From: Heterocephalus glaber
Lineage: Eukaryota > Chordata > Mammalia > Rodentia > Bathyergidae
Direction of reading: 5' to 3'
Assembly (NCBI RefSeq): GCF_000247695.1
Contig: NW_004624795.1
Span: forward strand, 12,910,582 to 12,974,581
Length of the DNA stretch: 64,000 bases
Shown piece by piece: positions 11,674 to 22,520 of this stretch (position 1 is its first letter; each line of letters starts with the position of its first letter). The notes under the pieces are model-generated. The model searched no databases, was not told the origin of the DNA, and saw only the letters and a list, made by a program, of their open reading frames with translations. The position numbers and the translations under genes were made by a program.

Positions 11674-12450
11674 GAAACATTAGTGAAATTAATTTAAAAT
11701 ATCTTATTTAACCAAATATATAAAATGTTATATTTTAACATATATAATCAATATAGAAATATTAATATTTTGCTTTTTCATATTGATTCATCAAAATCTG
11801 ATATATATTTCATACTAATAGCACATTTCAAATTTAACTAGCCACCTTCAGAATGCTGAATATCCATGTATGGATAGGGATACTGTGTTGGTCAATGCAG
11901 ATATACAGAATGCATTTGAGGGGCAAGAATGAAGGTTGGGGGAACAGAGGTAAAGTTGTTGTAGTTGATCTAGAGGATGACAGTGGTTTGAGGCTTGAGA
12001 CAGAGATTTCAGAGATATAGATCCCAGGCTTCTGCCTTGAACAACCATGAATTGCCTGGGCCATTAGGAGATGGAGAAGTCAGGAAAGATGGATCTTGGC
12101 TGAGTGGATGTGGTGGCTTTGAGATGCTCGTGGGGCCTCTATGGAAGAACTGTTTGATATTTTCTCTCCTCTCCACTTACTTGAATGGACACACGGCCAC
12201 TCAGAGTAAAGACCATAGTGGTCAGTCTCCCTTGTAGCCATGTGTGGCCCTCTAAGTTCTGGCCAACAGGATATAGGTACACATAGTGTGAGTTCTGGGA
12301 AGTGTCTTTAAAGGCAAGGCATGCTCTCACTGCCTGCTCCTTCCTGCTGGAAGGAACAGCCTTACAGCATCCTGGGTCATGAGGTGAAAGCTGAGGGTTG
12401 AGAGTGGCAGAATAAAGCTGATCCAAGAGGATGGTGAGTTCAGGCTCAGA
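11674..12450. other. AT-rich stretch then single-copy flank
   Basis: 11690-11840 is strongly AT-rich with TATATA runs. The rest shows no recognisable feature. Confidence 0.5.
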
Positions 12451-12451
12451 C

Positions 12452-12558
12452 CTAGCAACTTAGCAATTTAGTAAAATCCTGTCTCAAAAAGGGGGGTGGG
12501 TGCGTGCTGGAGATGTAGCTTAATGCGAAGGCTACTAAATCCCAGTACTTAAAAAAAA
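12452..12558 (+). mobile_element. B1-ID dimer, 3' part
   Basis: B1 3' end (TTAGTAAAATCCTGTCTCAA) joined to a shortened ID (GCTGGAGATGTAGCTTAATG ... AATCCCAGTACT). Confidence 0.65.
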
Positions 12559-12649
12559 GTGGCAGCATAGTAGAAAGATCCTGATTCTGAGACCCTGACA
12601 GTATTATATAGTCATTATACCTAATGCCTAGAGTTAAAGTCTCTAGATT

Positions 12650-12832
12650 TTTTTGTTTGTTTGTTTGTTTTTGTGGTACTAGGGATTGAACCTGAGCTAC
12701 ATCCCTAGCTCTTTTTTATTTTGAGTCAGGGTATCCCTAAATTGGCCAGGTGGAACTCAAACTTTATGATCCTCCTGCTTCAGCTTTCCAGAGTACTGAC
12801 ATCACAGGCCTGTGCCACCATACCCAGCTTGG
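12650..12832 (-). mobile_element. B1-ID dimer
   Basis: Reverse ID part (ATTGAACCTGAGCTACATCC) followed by reverse B1 (CCTCCTGCTTCAGC ... GCCACCATACCCAGCTT). The dimer is characteristic of several non-murid rodent lineages. Confidence 0.75.
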
Positions 12833-13329
12833 ACTCTTTGTCCAAAACAGAAACAAACATTGACTCTATTTGAACCACTATACATGGCATTTTCCTTTAC
12901 TTATAGCTAGACTTAATTCCAATGAGTAGAGGTATTTCTGATGGCAGATCTTACAGGTCTAAAGGAGAGAGAAATCTAGGCAGGCTATCTGTAGATTTGA
13001 GAGTTACCAATCTATGAATGATCACTGAAGCCCTAGAAACATCTGATACCACCAAGGATGAAGAGAAAAGGATCTAGAACAGAACCCTAAGGAGCACCAA
13101 CATTTAAAGGATGGGAAGAGGAAGAAGAGCCTGCAGAGGAGACTAGGAAGTGAGGTAGGAAGGAAGCTAGGGAAATTCTGTCCTATAGAAGCCAAAAGAC
13201 ACCACTCCCAATCTAGGAGTGATCAAAGCTGGAGAAGGCAGCCACATTTGCTGGCTCCTACAGGAGTGGATGGCACCATGGAGTCTGAAAACCTAACAAA
13301 GGGTTCTGTTGATGTTCTAAATTCTACTG

Positions 13330-13835
13330 GTAGTTGGCTTTTTGTGACTGTGACAAAATATCTGAGATAATTAACTTTTAGGGGGGAAAGATTTGCTTTA
13401 GCTCATGGTTTCAGAGGCTTCAGTCCATGATCACTTGGCCCTGCTGTTTTGGGCCTGTGGCATAACAGTACATTATGGCAAGAGTGAGTGATAGAGGAGG
13501 CCTGTTCATTTATCTCATGGTGAACAGGAATGAGAGAGAGAGAGAGCGAGAGAGAAAGAGAGGGAGAGGAGGAGAAGAAAGAGAAGGAGAAAGAAAAAAA
13601 GAGAGAGGGGAAGGAAGGCAGGAAGGAAAAAAGGAAGAAAAATAAAGAAGAAGGAGGAGAAGGGAGAGGGAGAGATAGGGATTCTGGTCTCAATAACCCT
13701 TTTAAGGGTGCACCCCCATGACCTAACTTCTTTCTACTAGGCCCCTCCTCTTGAAGTTTCCCCCACTCCCAGTAGCACCTTGGTCTGAGGACCAGTCCTT
13801 CAACGTGTGGGCCTCAAGATTCAAATGATTACACC
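13330..13835 (+). mobile_element. Interspersed repeat (family B, LTR-like), copy 1
   Basis: Opens TGACTGTGACAAAATATCTG, contains GTTTCAGAGGCTTCAGTCCA and closes with CACCCCCATGACCTAAC-type sequence. The same opening recurs at 18983. Interrupted by a purine tract. Confidence 0.5.
13530..13680 (+). repeat. Polypurine (GA-rich) tract
   Basis: About 150 bases that are almost entirely G and A, with only a handful of pyrimidines; it starts as GAGAGA and becomes irregular GGAA/GAAA. Confidence 0.95.
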
Positions 13836-13844
13836 TAGCAAGGT

Positions 13845-14325
13845 GCATCCTGTCACTCTCCTGCTCATAGCCCTTCCATGTATTCTCAGCTTCTCCAGGA
13901 CAAGGATGTAGCTCCCTGGCCCATTCTTGGGGCTCTCTAGAGTCTGGCCCTGGGTTTTCCGTATAACCTGCTCTTTTATCCAGCACATGGTGTCCCTGTC
14001 AGGCCTGGCTCCCTACAGTTCCCTGCTTGGACTCATGTGCTTCTTTCTACTTCAATCCCGCCCCCCCCCCCCCCCCATCCTACTCTCTTCTGTTCTCTGA
14101 TTCTTCCAGGCAGACTGATTCTACCCTAAACCCCTGCCATGCTCACAGAGCATTTTACTCATTTTGGGTCACATTTAGTCTGACCTGTGTTAAGGTTGTG
14201 TATTTGTGTGACTCCTCAACTACCCCATGAGCTTGCAAAAGTCCAAGGCTGCTTCTAGCTATTCATCCCTGTCTCCCTTGCTACATTCCACAGAGCTTGA
14301 TAAAGGTGTTTAAGGAATATTTATG
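13845..14325 (+). mobile_element. L2 LINE 3' end
   Basis: CTCCTGCTCATAGCCCTTCC, TCTAGAGTCTGGCCCTGG, then ATGAGCTTGCAAAAGTCCAA and GGTGTTTAAGGAATATTTATG follow the L2 order. A C run (14061-14076) interrupts it. Confidence 0.65.
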
Positions 14326-14554
14326 CATATAGTGGAATTTTTACCCTTCACAGATACCAAACAATAGTGTGGTGGTCTATGATCTCTTTGTCATGTCACT
14401 GCAGGATAGACGTGATATAGGAGACACTAAAACAGAAATTCCTAGTTTAGAGGAAACCAGCCAAGATGTTGATTTTGAATCCAGATGCTAAAAGTAATAG
14501 TCTGAGTGTCTCCTAACCTGATCAGCTTGTATCATCTGAGAATTCAAGAAATAC

Positions 14555-15335
14555 CTTATTAATAGAAAAAGCAATAGGAAAAAGGTCTATGAAACTAAAA
14601 GTTAGTCCTTTAATAGATAAAAAACCTTGACAAATCTTTAGCTAGACTGGCCAAGAAAAAAGACAGTAGACTCAAGATACTGATATCAGGAGTGAAAAAG
14701 GGGATGTTATTGCCCACTTTAAAGACATATAAAGGATTATAAGAAAATACTATGAATGACCCATAGGGGGATGAATTAGATAACCTAGATAAAGTGGACA
14801 GAGCCTTAGACACATACTATTAAAATTACCTCAAGAGGGCTGGGGATTTAGCTCAGTGGTTCTGCCACCTGCCTTGCAAGTGCAAGGTCCCGAGTTCGAT
14901 CCCCGGTACCAAACAAATAAATAAAATTACCTCAAGAAATGGATAATCTGAATAGATCTATAACAAACGAAGAGATTGCATTAGTGTTTTGTGCTTTCAC
15001 AGGTGAATTCTACTACATGTTTAAAGAATTGGAACTAATCCTTTATACTTAAAAAAAGAATAGAATAGGAAGGAACATTTTCCAACTCACTTATGAGTCT
15101 AGTATTCCCCAGATATGTCACAAGAAAATTACATATCAATATTATAAATATAGATGTAAAAATTCTCAACAAAATACTAGCAAAACAAAAATAGCAGCGT
15201 ATAAAAAGGATTATACACCATATTAACAGAATAAAGGGCAAAAACCAATGATCATTTCCATAGATGCAGAATAAATTCCATCACCCTTTCATGATAAAAA
15301 CATGCAACAAACTAGGAATAGAAGGATCACAAGTT
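14555..15335 (+). mobile_element. L1 ORF2 remnant
   Basis: Sense-strand remnant of L1 reverse-transcriptase coding sequence: GATGTAAAAATTCTCAACAA, AATACTAGCAAAACAAAAAT, AAAAGGATTATACACCATAT, CATAGATGCAGAATAAATTC and CTTTCATGATAAAAACATGC occur in the right order. Full of stops and indels. An ID sits inside it and a B1 fragment cuts off its 3' end. Confidence 0.82.
14837..14921 (+). mobile_element. Young ID SINE inside the L1 remnant
   Basis: Near-consensus ID with a perfect 16-base target duplication TAAAATTACCTCAAGA at 14821-14836 and 14922-14937, so it is one of the youngest insertions here. Confidence 0.96.
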
Positions 15336-15390
15336 CAAGGCCAGCCTGGGGTCCACAGAAAGTGTGAGGCCAGCCTGGATGACAAAGTGA
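15312..15390 (+). mobile_element. B1 3' fragment
   Basis: AAGTTCAAGGCCAGCCTGGG and its internal duplicate GTGAGGCCAGCCTGGATGAC. The A-rich tail position is taken by the hexamer array that follows. Confidence 0.75.
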
Positions 15391-15502
15391 GATATAGATA
15401 GACATAGACATGGACATAGACATGGATATGGACGTAGATATGGACATGGATGTGGACAAAGACATAGGTACAGACATACATACAGACACAGACATAGATA
15501 CA
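15391..15502 (+). repeat. Imperfect GACATA/GACATG hexamer array
   Basis: About 18 hexamers of the type GACATA, GACATG, GATATG, GACGTA in tandem. The array occupies the 3' tail of the B1 fragment. Confidence 0.92.
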
Positions 15503-15549
15503 GTTATGTTGCTCAGTGTCATTAGATATCAAAAATATATAAATGAAAA

Positions 15550-15835
15550 CCTCAATTGCAGCACTCTGGGAGGCAGGAGCATTGCAAATTTGAGCTCAGC
15601 TTTGGCAATTTAGCAAGACCCTATCTCAAAAAAAGAGCTGGGCATGGTGGTGCATGTCTATAATCTCAGCACTTGGGAGACTAAGACAAGAGGATCACTG
15701 TAAGTTCAAGGCCAGCGTGGGCTACATAGTGAGTTCAAAACCAGCCAGAACTACATAACAAAACTCTGTCTCAAAAAAAAGTATTTGGGGACAGAGCACA
15801 GTGTAGTTCAATCTGCAGTGCCACCAAAACAAACA
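15550..15835 (+). mobile_element. Partial B1 followed by a full B1 with ID-like tail
   Basis: A shortened B1 (15550-15630) abuts a full B1 with internal duplication (15633-15781), then a decayed ID-like end and a CAAA/CAA-rich tail. Confidence 0.8.
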
Positions 15836-16234
15836 AACAAACAACAACAACAAAAACCATGAAATACAGGATTTCTTAGGGGTGTCCTAAGTTTCGAGGA
15901 GCTGTGACCTGGATAACTCCACTTCCACTGGAGCATCTTCTGGCTGGTTCCTTCTTTGTGACCATTTGCTGTATTGTTTTAACTGAAGCTCTCAATGATT
16001 CACTGATGGTTGAATGGGTCAAGGCAAGTTGTTTCTCAGGAGAATATAAAAATGAACAAAATTATATCCTAACTCTCAGCAAATACATTTAGTGTGGATT
16101 CTGACTGAGTGGATCAGAGACAGGGATCAGCAAAAGAGCATTTAAACTTCATGAGAGGTGGTGAATCCTGGCCTGAGAAATTTCTCTGACCCACAAGGAA
16201 AATGCCCTTTGTAACCTCAGATAATCATAGACTT

Positions 16235-16335
16235 TGCAACAGACAGCAACGTTATAGACCATCTGGTCCTACATTTTCTCCATGAAGAAAGCCAGATTCT
16301 GAGAGGTGAAATGACTAGCAGCCAAACTGGACTTG
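16235..16335 (+). mobile_element. Old CORE-SINE/MIR-like fragment
   Basis: AGACCATCTGGTCCTACATT, CCATGAAGAAAG and GAGAGGTGAAATGACTAGCA follow the old-SINE order. Confidence 0.45.
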
Positions 16336-16339
16336 AGAC

Positions 16340-16985
16340 GTCTTCCCTGATTCCCACTCCAGTACTTATTTCCTTAGTTTGCAGTCACCTGAGTGACCTT
16401 GACTGGCTCCTCCAGGTTTCAGGGAGTCTGGGGAGGAGGAAGGGCAACATTTGGTGCTAGATAAATACTTGCCTAGGGAAATATGTCTTGGAAGGCCACC
16501 CAAGAAGTCAGGAAGGAATTGGGGCAGATCTGAACAATTCTGTTCGTGTTGCTTGTTGCTTACTTCCTCAGCAGGGGGATGGCACCAGGGTTTGTGCTGT
16601 AATGGGAGTGTCCTGTGTTTTACCATCCTTCTCCAATTTCCTGGAGGCCTGGGACCAGGTTAACTAAAGGGCATGACAAAATGCCTTCTGTTACTTCCAT
16701 AATCTATTTCCTCTGACCCAGTCAGCTGGAGTTGATTGTCTTTACTTACAAAGATTTCAGTCAAATACTCCATAGAGAGTGTGAGGAGGAAGTCACTCAG
16801 AAATCAGGGCTGAACTTTCTCCATGGCTGACAATGATTTATTTTAGCTAGCGATTTGTTCTGGGCAGGGAGGGCCCAGTATAAATAGCACACATTGCTGG
16901 TTCTGGGGAGACAGACAGAAGATCCTACATACCATGCTTTGGGTAGAGGGAGAGATGGAGTGACCCTCAAGATGTCCTTTTCAGC
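16340..16985. other. Flank, no feature recognised
   Basis: Single-copy-looking sequence with no repeat or gene that I can support. Confidence 0.4.
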
Positions 16986-16999
16986 CACTGATGAGCATG

Positions 17000-17260
17000 A
17001 CGAGTTTAATCAATGCTTAGAGAACTCCTATGTTGCAGGGACTGGGTTAGTTACTGCAGACCACACATAAATAAGATGTGATCCCTGCCTATAAGGAACT
17101 ACGGACAAATGTTAAGACTGACAAGTTTAATAGAAAGTAGTCAGTGATGAGCCCTGGATGTTACAGAGCACAGAAGAGGAGTATACATTTTCTCCCTAGG
17201 ATTCAGGGAAGGCTTCATAGATGATACCCAAACAAAGGAGTAAGCCCCAAAGAAAACTAT
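17000..17260 (+). mobile_element. Ancient interspersed repeat, LINE-like (unassigned)
   Basis: ATCAATGCTTAGAGAACTCC, TGATCCCTGCCTATAAGGAA and CAGGGAAGGCTTCATAGATG match the class seen at 10.7 and 30.5 kb. Confidence 0.4.
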
Positions 17261-17689
17261 GAACCTCACAGGCGAGGGGGGAAACACAGGAAGTTGACAA
17301 TGTTACTAGAACAGGAAAAGTGAGATGGTAAGCGTGGGAGATAAGGCAGAGAGGCAGGTGTGTGAAAGGGCATAGTTGTTATTCGGAGCAGAGAACAGGG
17401 AAGTTGTTAAGGAGGTCTGCATTTTGACAGACTCCTGAAGTGTAGATTTGCAGTAGAAAAGTAAAGAATGAGGACAGGGAACCAACTGGGAGAGGTGATG
17501 AGCATATGATGCAGGACATCCATAATGAGAACGAAAGATGTGGATCGCAAAAACAGCCTGGCAGTGACGACAGAGACATAGTGGGGGAGGCTCCCAAGTT
17601 TCTGGATTGTTCATGCGTGGGAAGTGAGGCCATGAATGGAGATAAGAAATACAGCAATGGGAACAAGCCTGGAAGAATGATGTAGATGA

Positions 17690-17885
17690 CGGCTAACATT
17701 TATTAATCACGTTTATGAATCAGGCACTATGCCAAGAGTTTTCATGCATTTTCTCTTAACTCTGCGAAATAGATATTATTCTCAATTTCCAGATGAGGAG
17801 AATGAAACTTTGAGATATTGAAAAGCTTGGCCAGATTGGCACAGCTGGCAAGTGGTAGAAACAGGTTAGAATCAAAGCATCCTGG
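17690..17885 (+). mobile_element. MIR SINE
   Basis: CAGGCACTATGCCAAGAG, TCTCAATTTCCAGATGAGGA, then GATTGGCACAGCTGGCAAGT: MIR order well kept. Confidence 0.8.
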
Positions 17886-17913
17886 CTCCTGGAGCAAGGT
17901 TGTTAACCACCAG

Positions 17914-17916
17914 GTG

Positions 17917-17963
<47 letters not shown>
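17914..17963 (+). repeat. (GT)n microsatellite
   Basis: 50 bases of GT with one GC step. Confidence 0.97.
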
Positions 17964-17969
<6 letters not shown>

Positions 17970-18144
17970 TGAGAGGCACTCACAGCAAAGGGGAGGGGTA
18001 TAGGCATGAAAGGGTCATCAGGGTTCAGACCTTACAGTAAATGAAGTAGACAGAGGGTAAGGGTCCCTTAAATGAGAGAAAAAACAACAATTTCCTCTGA
18101 TTTTAAAGTCAAAATATTGTAGATAAGTAAGTTAATTAGACATG

Positions 18145-18821
18145 TTATAGGCAGTCAGACAGGGCCAGCTCGAGAGGAGCCAACGTGAAGGACAACTGAG
18201 CCAACACGGAGGACAGGAGAGGAGCCAACATGGAGGACAATCAAGACACATTCACTGAAAGCCACCATTGTAAAAGAGAAACACCTACATAGCATGAATA
18301 GCAGTGATTGATATTCTAAATAGGTATCAATCACCTGGGTGGGGGACAAAGATCTTCCAAGAAAGATCCCTGACCCATCCCTTACCACCGAAAATCCTTG
18401 CTCATTCCTTGTATGCTTGCTACGTGACTTGTTTCCCCATCAGATCCCCATTTAAACAATATTACCTAAGCAACTATACTTTTTTTTTTTGGTACCGGGG
18501 ATTGAACTTGTGGAACCACTGAGCTAAATCCTCGGCACTATGCTTATAAACTTACTAGTTGACTATAGTTTTGTCCCGCCTTGAACCCACCTCACCTCTT
18601 AGCTTTGTCCCATAAAACACCTCTGAGAAGTTGGTGAGCGGGCAACTCACTTTCCAGTCCCCCTTCTGTTTCTCTTAGAAGGTTTCTTTCTCTCGATAAA
18701 ATTTTCCTACTCTTAACCTCCATTGTTCCTAGAATTCATTCTTCGATTTTAGAGAACACGAACTCGCACTTTGGATATCTAGCAGGTTTGAGAATAACAT
18801 CTTTTCCCCCTATATCAAAAA
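18145..18821 (+). mobile_element. Solo ERV-type LTR (family C)
   Basis: Non-coding. Three short direct repeats of GAGCCAAC..GGAGGAC type (starts 18177, 18198, 18222) look like a U3 enhancer; a CCCATAAAACACC TATA-like site and a GATAAA signal follow. AGACATG occurs on both sides (18138-18144 and 18822-18828). A second, 5'-cut copy is at 43393-43575. An ID is inserted at 18480. Confidence 0.65.
18480..18539 (-). mobile_element. ID SINE with internal deletion
   Basis: Reverse ID start and end (GGTACCGGGGATTGAAC, CACTGAGCTAAATCC) are present but about 25 internal bases are missing. Flanked by CTATACT/CTATGCT. Confidence 0.85.
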
Positions 18822-18982
18822 AGACATGACTGCTCTCTGAACAAGAGAAAACTGGGCAATCACAAACAGTAGTGTGAAATAAAGAGGTCCAAGTTAAGCT
18901 GAGGTATTAATTATAATGGTTACTATACTGCATAGTAATCATCCTGGACAGTAGGCATTGTACATAAATAGCAATAATTAGT

Positions 18983-19310
18983 GTATTAGCCAGCTTTCCC
19001 ATTGCTGGGACAAATTATCCAACACCTACAACTTCAGGGAAGAGAGGTTTATTTCATTCAAAGTTTCGGAAGATTCAGTCCATGGTCAGCCGGCTCCAAA
19101 GCAGAAATATTGTGGCAGAAGGGTATAGTTTAATAAAAAACTTAGTTCATGCTGGCCAGGAAGCTGAGCAGGGGAACAGTGCCAGAGAAGGGGGTCAAGG
19201 GACCATAAATGGACCCAAGGTCATACCTGTGTGCGAAGGGGGCTTTACTAATCCTCTGGGGCAGCATCCAAGGTAAATCAAGTTGACACTCCATCTTAAC
19301 AACCACAATA
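18983..19310 (+). mobile_element. Interspersed repeat (family B, LTR-like), copy 2
   Basis: CCCATTGCTGGGACAAATTA, GAGAGGTTTATTTCATTC and AGATTCAGTCCATGGTCAGC parallel the 13.3 kb copy; ends near CAAGTTGACACTCCATC. Confidence 0.5.
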
Positions 19311-19494
19311 AGTATAGCACAAGTTTTCTATACCGTGTCCTGTGGAACAGTGGTTTTTGCAGATGTTAATACATGGATAAAAAAGAGCTTCAGAGTCAGA
19401 TAAATTTAGGAAATGCTGGTATGATTTAGACAGGCAAACTCCTGCTTTATACTTTTTCCTTGTTGTTAGAAGGCATTATAATGGGATGTCTAAG

Positions 19495-19740
19495 ATGGAA
19501 GGCACTGGAAACACACAGCCTGGGCTTGAGTACTGCCACTGACAAGCTGGATAATCTCGGGCAAGTTACAGAACTTCCCTAGGCTGACATTTGCTCAACT
19601 CCCAGGGGCGGGGGGCAGGGGATAGTAATATATTCACTTCAAAAGCCACTTCCCAGGGTTAAATAGAATCCACTGCATTTGAAATGCTGAGAATAGAGCC
19701 TGGTGCAGAGAGAGGGCTCCAGAAAGGTTAGTTATTATTA
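19495..19740 (+). mobile_element. MIR SINE
   Basis: CTTGAGTACTGCCACTGACA, AATCTCGGGCAAGTTACAGA and GAATAGAGCCTGGTGCAGAG are typical MIR segments in order. Confidence 0.75.
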
Positions 19741-19744
19741 CCTA

Positions 19745-21589
19745 TAAACCATACTATTATTAACAAGTGTCCCTCATACCCTATAGAGTTTAGTCTTTGT
19801 CACACGTATATGCTAAGACCCACATTTCTGAAAAGCCAAAAGTCTTGGTTCTGACTCTTGTCATTTGAAGTTCTTAGTGCTCCTATTTCTACCCCACTAC
19901 AACCCATACTGGGAATGATTGAATTCTTTCCCTACTGTACTCCAGGGAAGGAAAGTAGGGAGAAGGAGGATTTATGCCCTGGCAGCATGGCCTTTGAAGG
20001 GCCACTGCTGACTCATAATCACCTTTGTGCACACTTGAAAAGGGTCATAAAGGTGGACACTGGCCTGTACCAGGACATATAGCTTAGCAAGTAGAGTGCA
20101 AGTCCTCACTTGTTCCTCAGATGCCCTTGTACAGTGAACAACCTACACAACCATACACATCAGTCCTGACCTTTAGGATTTGGAAAGGGCTGCAAGTTAA
20201 TGAATTACTAGCTGTCTTTCTCCAAGAAGCCTATAATACTAGCTCTGCAAAAGTCCTAAGTAAATAAACCCATCCTTGTTTCTCTCCTCTTTCCCCTTAT
20301 GTACCCGCCCCCCAATACAGAACTGACATCAGAATACCCTTTCTGTGAGGGGGACAGATACCCTACTGTCAGATACTCTTGCCTGTTTCTCTAGAATCCT
20401 TGATTAAGGAGAGGAAAAGACAGCTATGGAAAGCAGGGGCCAGAGGGGATGATTTTCCAGGTTTCCCTTGAGACATCATGAACACTAACTTATGATTCTC
20501 CCAACCAGAGCAGGTCAGGGCCAGAGCAAGTCTGACTTTCTGACTTCGGCTTGGGGCAGAGAAGGGGAAAAGACGGGCATTGGGAGCTATTCCTGACAGC
20601 TTCTAAATTTCCACTATACGGCCAAAATGCCTGGTTCCCAGTGAAGACTCTATAGGCCCTTTACCTTTCCTATATGAAACAGTCTGGGAAGAAAAGCCAA
20701 TTCCTGGGAGTCTTTGGGGGTGAGCTGGGTAGTGGAGAGCAGCAACACTCAACGTGCACGTTCACACACAGTCTTGAGAGCCTACAGAGGGCCTGCTGCC
20801 TGGCACCCCTTTCCTGTTGTTGGCCTAGTCTGACCAGCACTGATCTGGCAAAGGCTCTACCTTCTCTTTAAATTGAGAGATAAGGATGGGGTGATTTTTA
20901 AGACTTTCAAAGTACTGACAGGCTTTGGTGTATACCTCTAGAGGTTCTGTTCACTCCCTTCTAATCCTGTCTAACTGGACAGGTGGGGTCAGCTGAGAGG
21001 ACACGGCTTCTGCCTCTATCCCAAAAGAACCCCAAGGCTATAATAAACCTGAGAAGACCGCAGAGGCCTGTGTAGCCCCCAAGACAAAATTCTCTCTCAC
21101 AATTTTGCTTCGGGTCTGCCTCCATCGTTCCCGAAGACAAATACTGGCTGGGGCCCCAGCTGGGAGTTAGTTAGGTCGGTGGCCTTCAGACTCAGGAACA
21201 AAGGCAGAGAGAGCGGGAGGGGGAAGGGACTTTGCCAGAATCTAAGAGGAGGGAGGCGTGGGGGCTGTTTTATGCCTTTACCTCAAAAAGTGGCTGGCTA
21301 TCCTCTCCTCCCACAATTTTGGGGGTCCTGGGGGAAAGGGATGTTCTGCCTTTTCCCCTGAGGCTGATGACTTAGGCTGGGACCTGTAACCCTTCCCATC
21401 TGCTCCCTGGGTCTGACACCTCCATCCCCCTTTCTTCCTTTTTTCTCCCAGGGATTGAGACTCCAAGGCCCTCCCTCTCCCCCCTCTCCTCCTCTCCAGG
21501 GCCTGGCCTTTCTAGCTCGGGGCAGAGGGGTCTGCTTTCTTCTCTTCTCTTGTGACAGGCCCAGCTCCCTCCCCCCACCCTCTTCAGCT
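19745..21589. other. Upstream flank of DYNLL2, no gene recognised
   Basis: Single-copy-looking and free of SINEs, which may mean regulatory constraint near the promoter. No specific element can be named. Confidence 0.45.
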
Positions 21590-21790
21590 CCCCTTCCCGG
21601 GCCCCCTCCGCCCCGAGGCATTGTGGGAGGAAACAAGATGTGGGGCGAGAGCGGCGCGGGGAGAAGCCCGCAGTGCGGGGCCGGACGGGCTCAGCCAATA
21701 GGGAGGGCGGACGGCGGCGCGCTCGGCGGGAGGGAGGGGGGCGGGGGCGGGGCGCTATTTCAGGCGGGGCCGCGCGTCGGCCGCGCACAG
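21590..21790 (+). promoter_or_regulatory. DYNLL2: DYNLL2 CpG-island core promoter
   Basis: A CCAAT box sits at 21695-21699 and an Sp1-type GC box at 21743-21752, with GC-rich sequence on both sides and no canonical TATA box; CTATTT at 21755-21760 is at best a weak substitute. A GCATTGTGGGA motif at about 21618 resembles part of a ZNF143/THAP11 site. This layout fits a broadly expressed housekeeping-type promoter. Motif functions are inferred, not shown. Confidence 0.7.
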
Positions 21791-22520
21791 CGGCAGAGCA
21801 GAGCGGAGCGGCGAGGCGCCAGCGCGGAGCGGGAAGGCGGGCGGGCGGGCCGGCGGCGCGAGGCGGAGCTCGGACTGCCGGGGAAGCTCGGACGGCGGCG
21901 CGAGCGCTGGGCCCCGGGCTGCGGGAGTCGGACACCGCGGCGGCGGCGGCTGCTGCAGCAGGAGGAGCCCAGGGGACACCGCCCCTGCCCGCGCTCTGCC
22001 TCAGCCCATCGCTGCTCCCCCGGGGCCCGTGCGGACTCTGCTCGCTGAAGGTGAGCGGCAGGAGCGGGCGTCCCCCGGCGGCAGGTGGCCTTCGCCGCTC
22101 CGGGCAGACCCTCGGGCCGAGCGGGCTGGCTCCGCCACACGCCCCCGGCGCCCCTCCCAGCCCCCAGCCCCCCAGCCAGCCTGCGCCACCCCGAGCCCTG
22201 GCGACCCTCGTGGCACCACCCGAGGCCCCAGGCTGCGGAGCTGCCGGCCCCCAGCCCTGGAATCTCCCTCCGCGGCTTGGAGGCCCCGGTGTGTGGGGAC
22301 GGGAGAGGAGGCGGAGAGGGCGCGGGCGTGACGCGGCTCCTTCGCTGCCACCCTCTGGGGCGTCCTTCTAGCGGCGAGGACGCCCAGTCACTCCGCGCCG
22401 CTCCAAGCCTGGAGGGGGAGGGCGGGAGTGGGGAGGAGGGGACGGCTCATTCCCTGGGTGCTGCCCTCGGGGCCGCAGCTCCCCGGAGGACGCGGTGGCG
22501 GAGGGGACGGTTCCCCCTGG
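21600..22520. other. CpG island over DYNLL2 exon 1
   Basis: Dense CpG dinucleotides and high GC run from just upstream of the promoter through exon 1 into the first 470 bases of intron 1. It is the only such block in the window. Long open frames on both strands here result from the lack of A/T-rich stop codons. Confidence 0.85.
21785..22050 (+). other. DYNLL2: DYNLL2 exon 1 (5' UTR, non-coding)
   Basis: The exon ends at a strong donor (CTGAAG|GTGAGC, cut after 22050). The start is inferred: about 30 bases below the GC box and the CTATTT stretch. No ATG occurs between about 21785 and 22050, so the leader carries no upstream start codon. It is very GC-rich and includes a GCG/CTG triplet run at about 21936-21958. 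The 5' end could be off by tens of bases. Confidence 0.75.

Noticed and set aside
13403..13693. Open frames rich in Ser/Leu/Phe or Glu/Arg/Lys over the purine tract, and similar frames over CA/GT arrays
   Set aside because: Pure translations of simple repeats.
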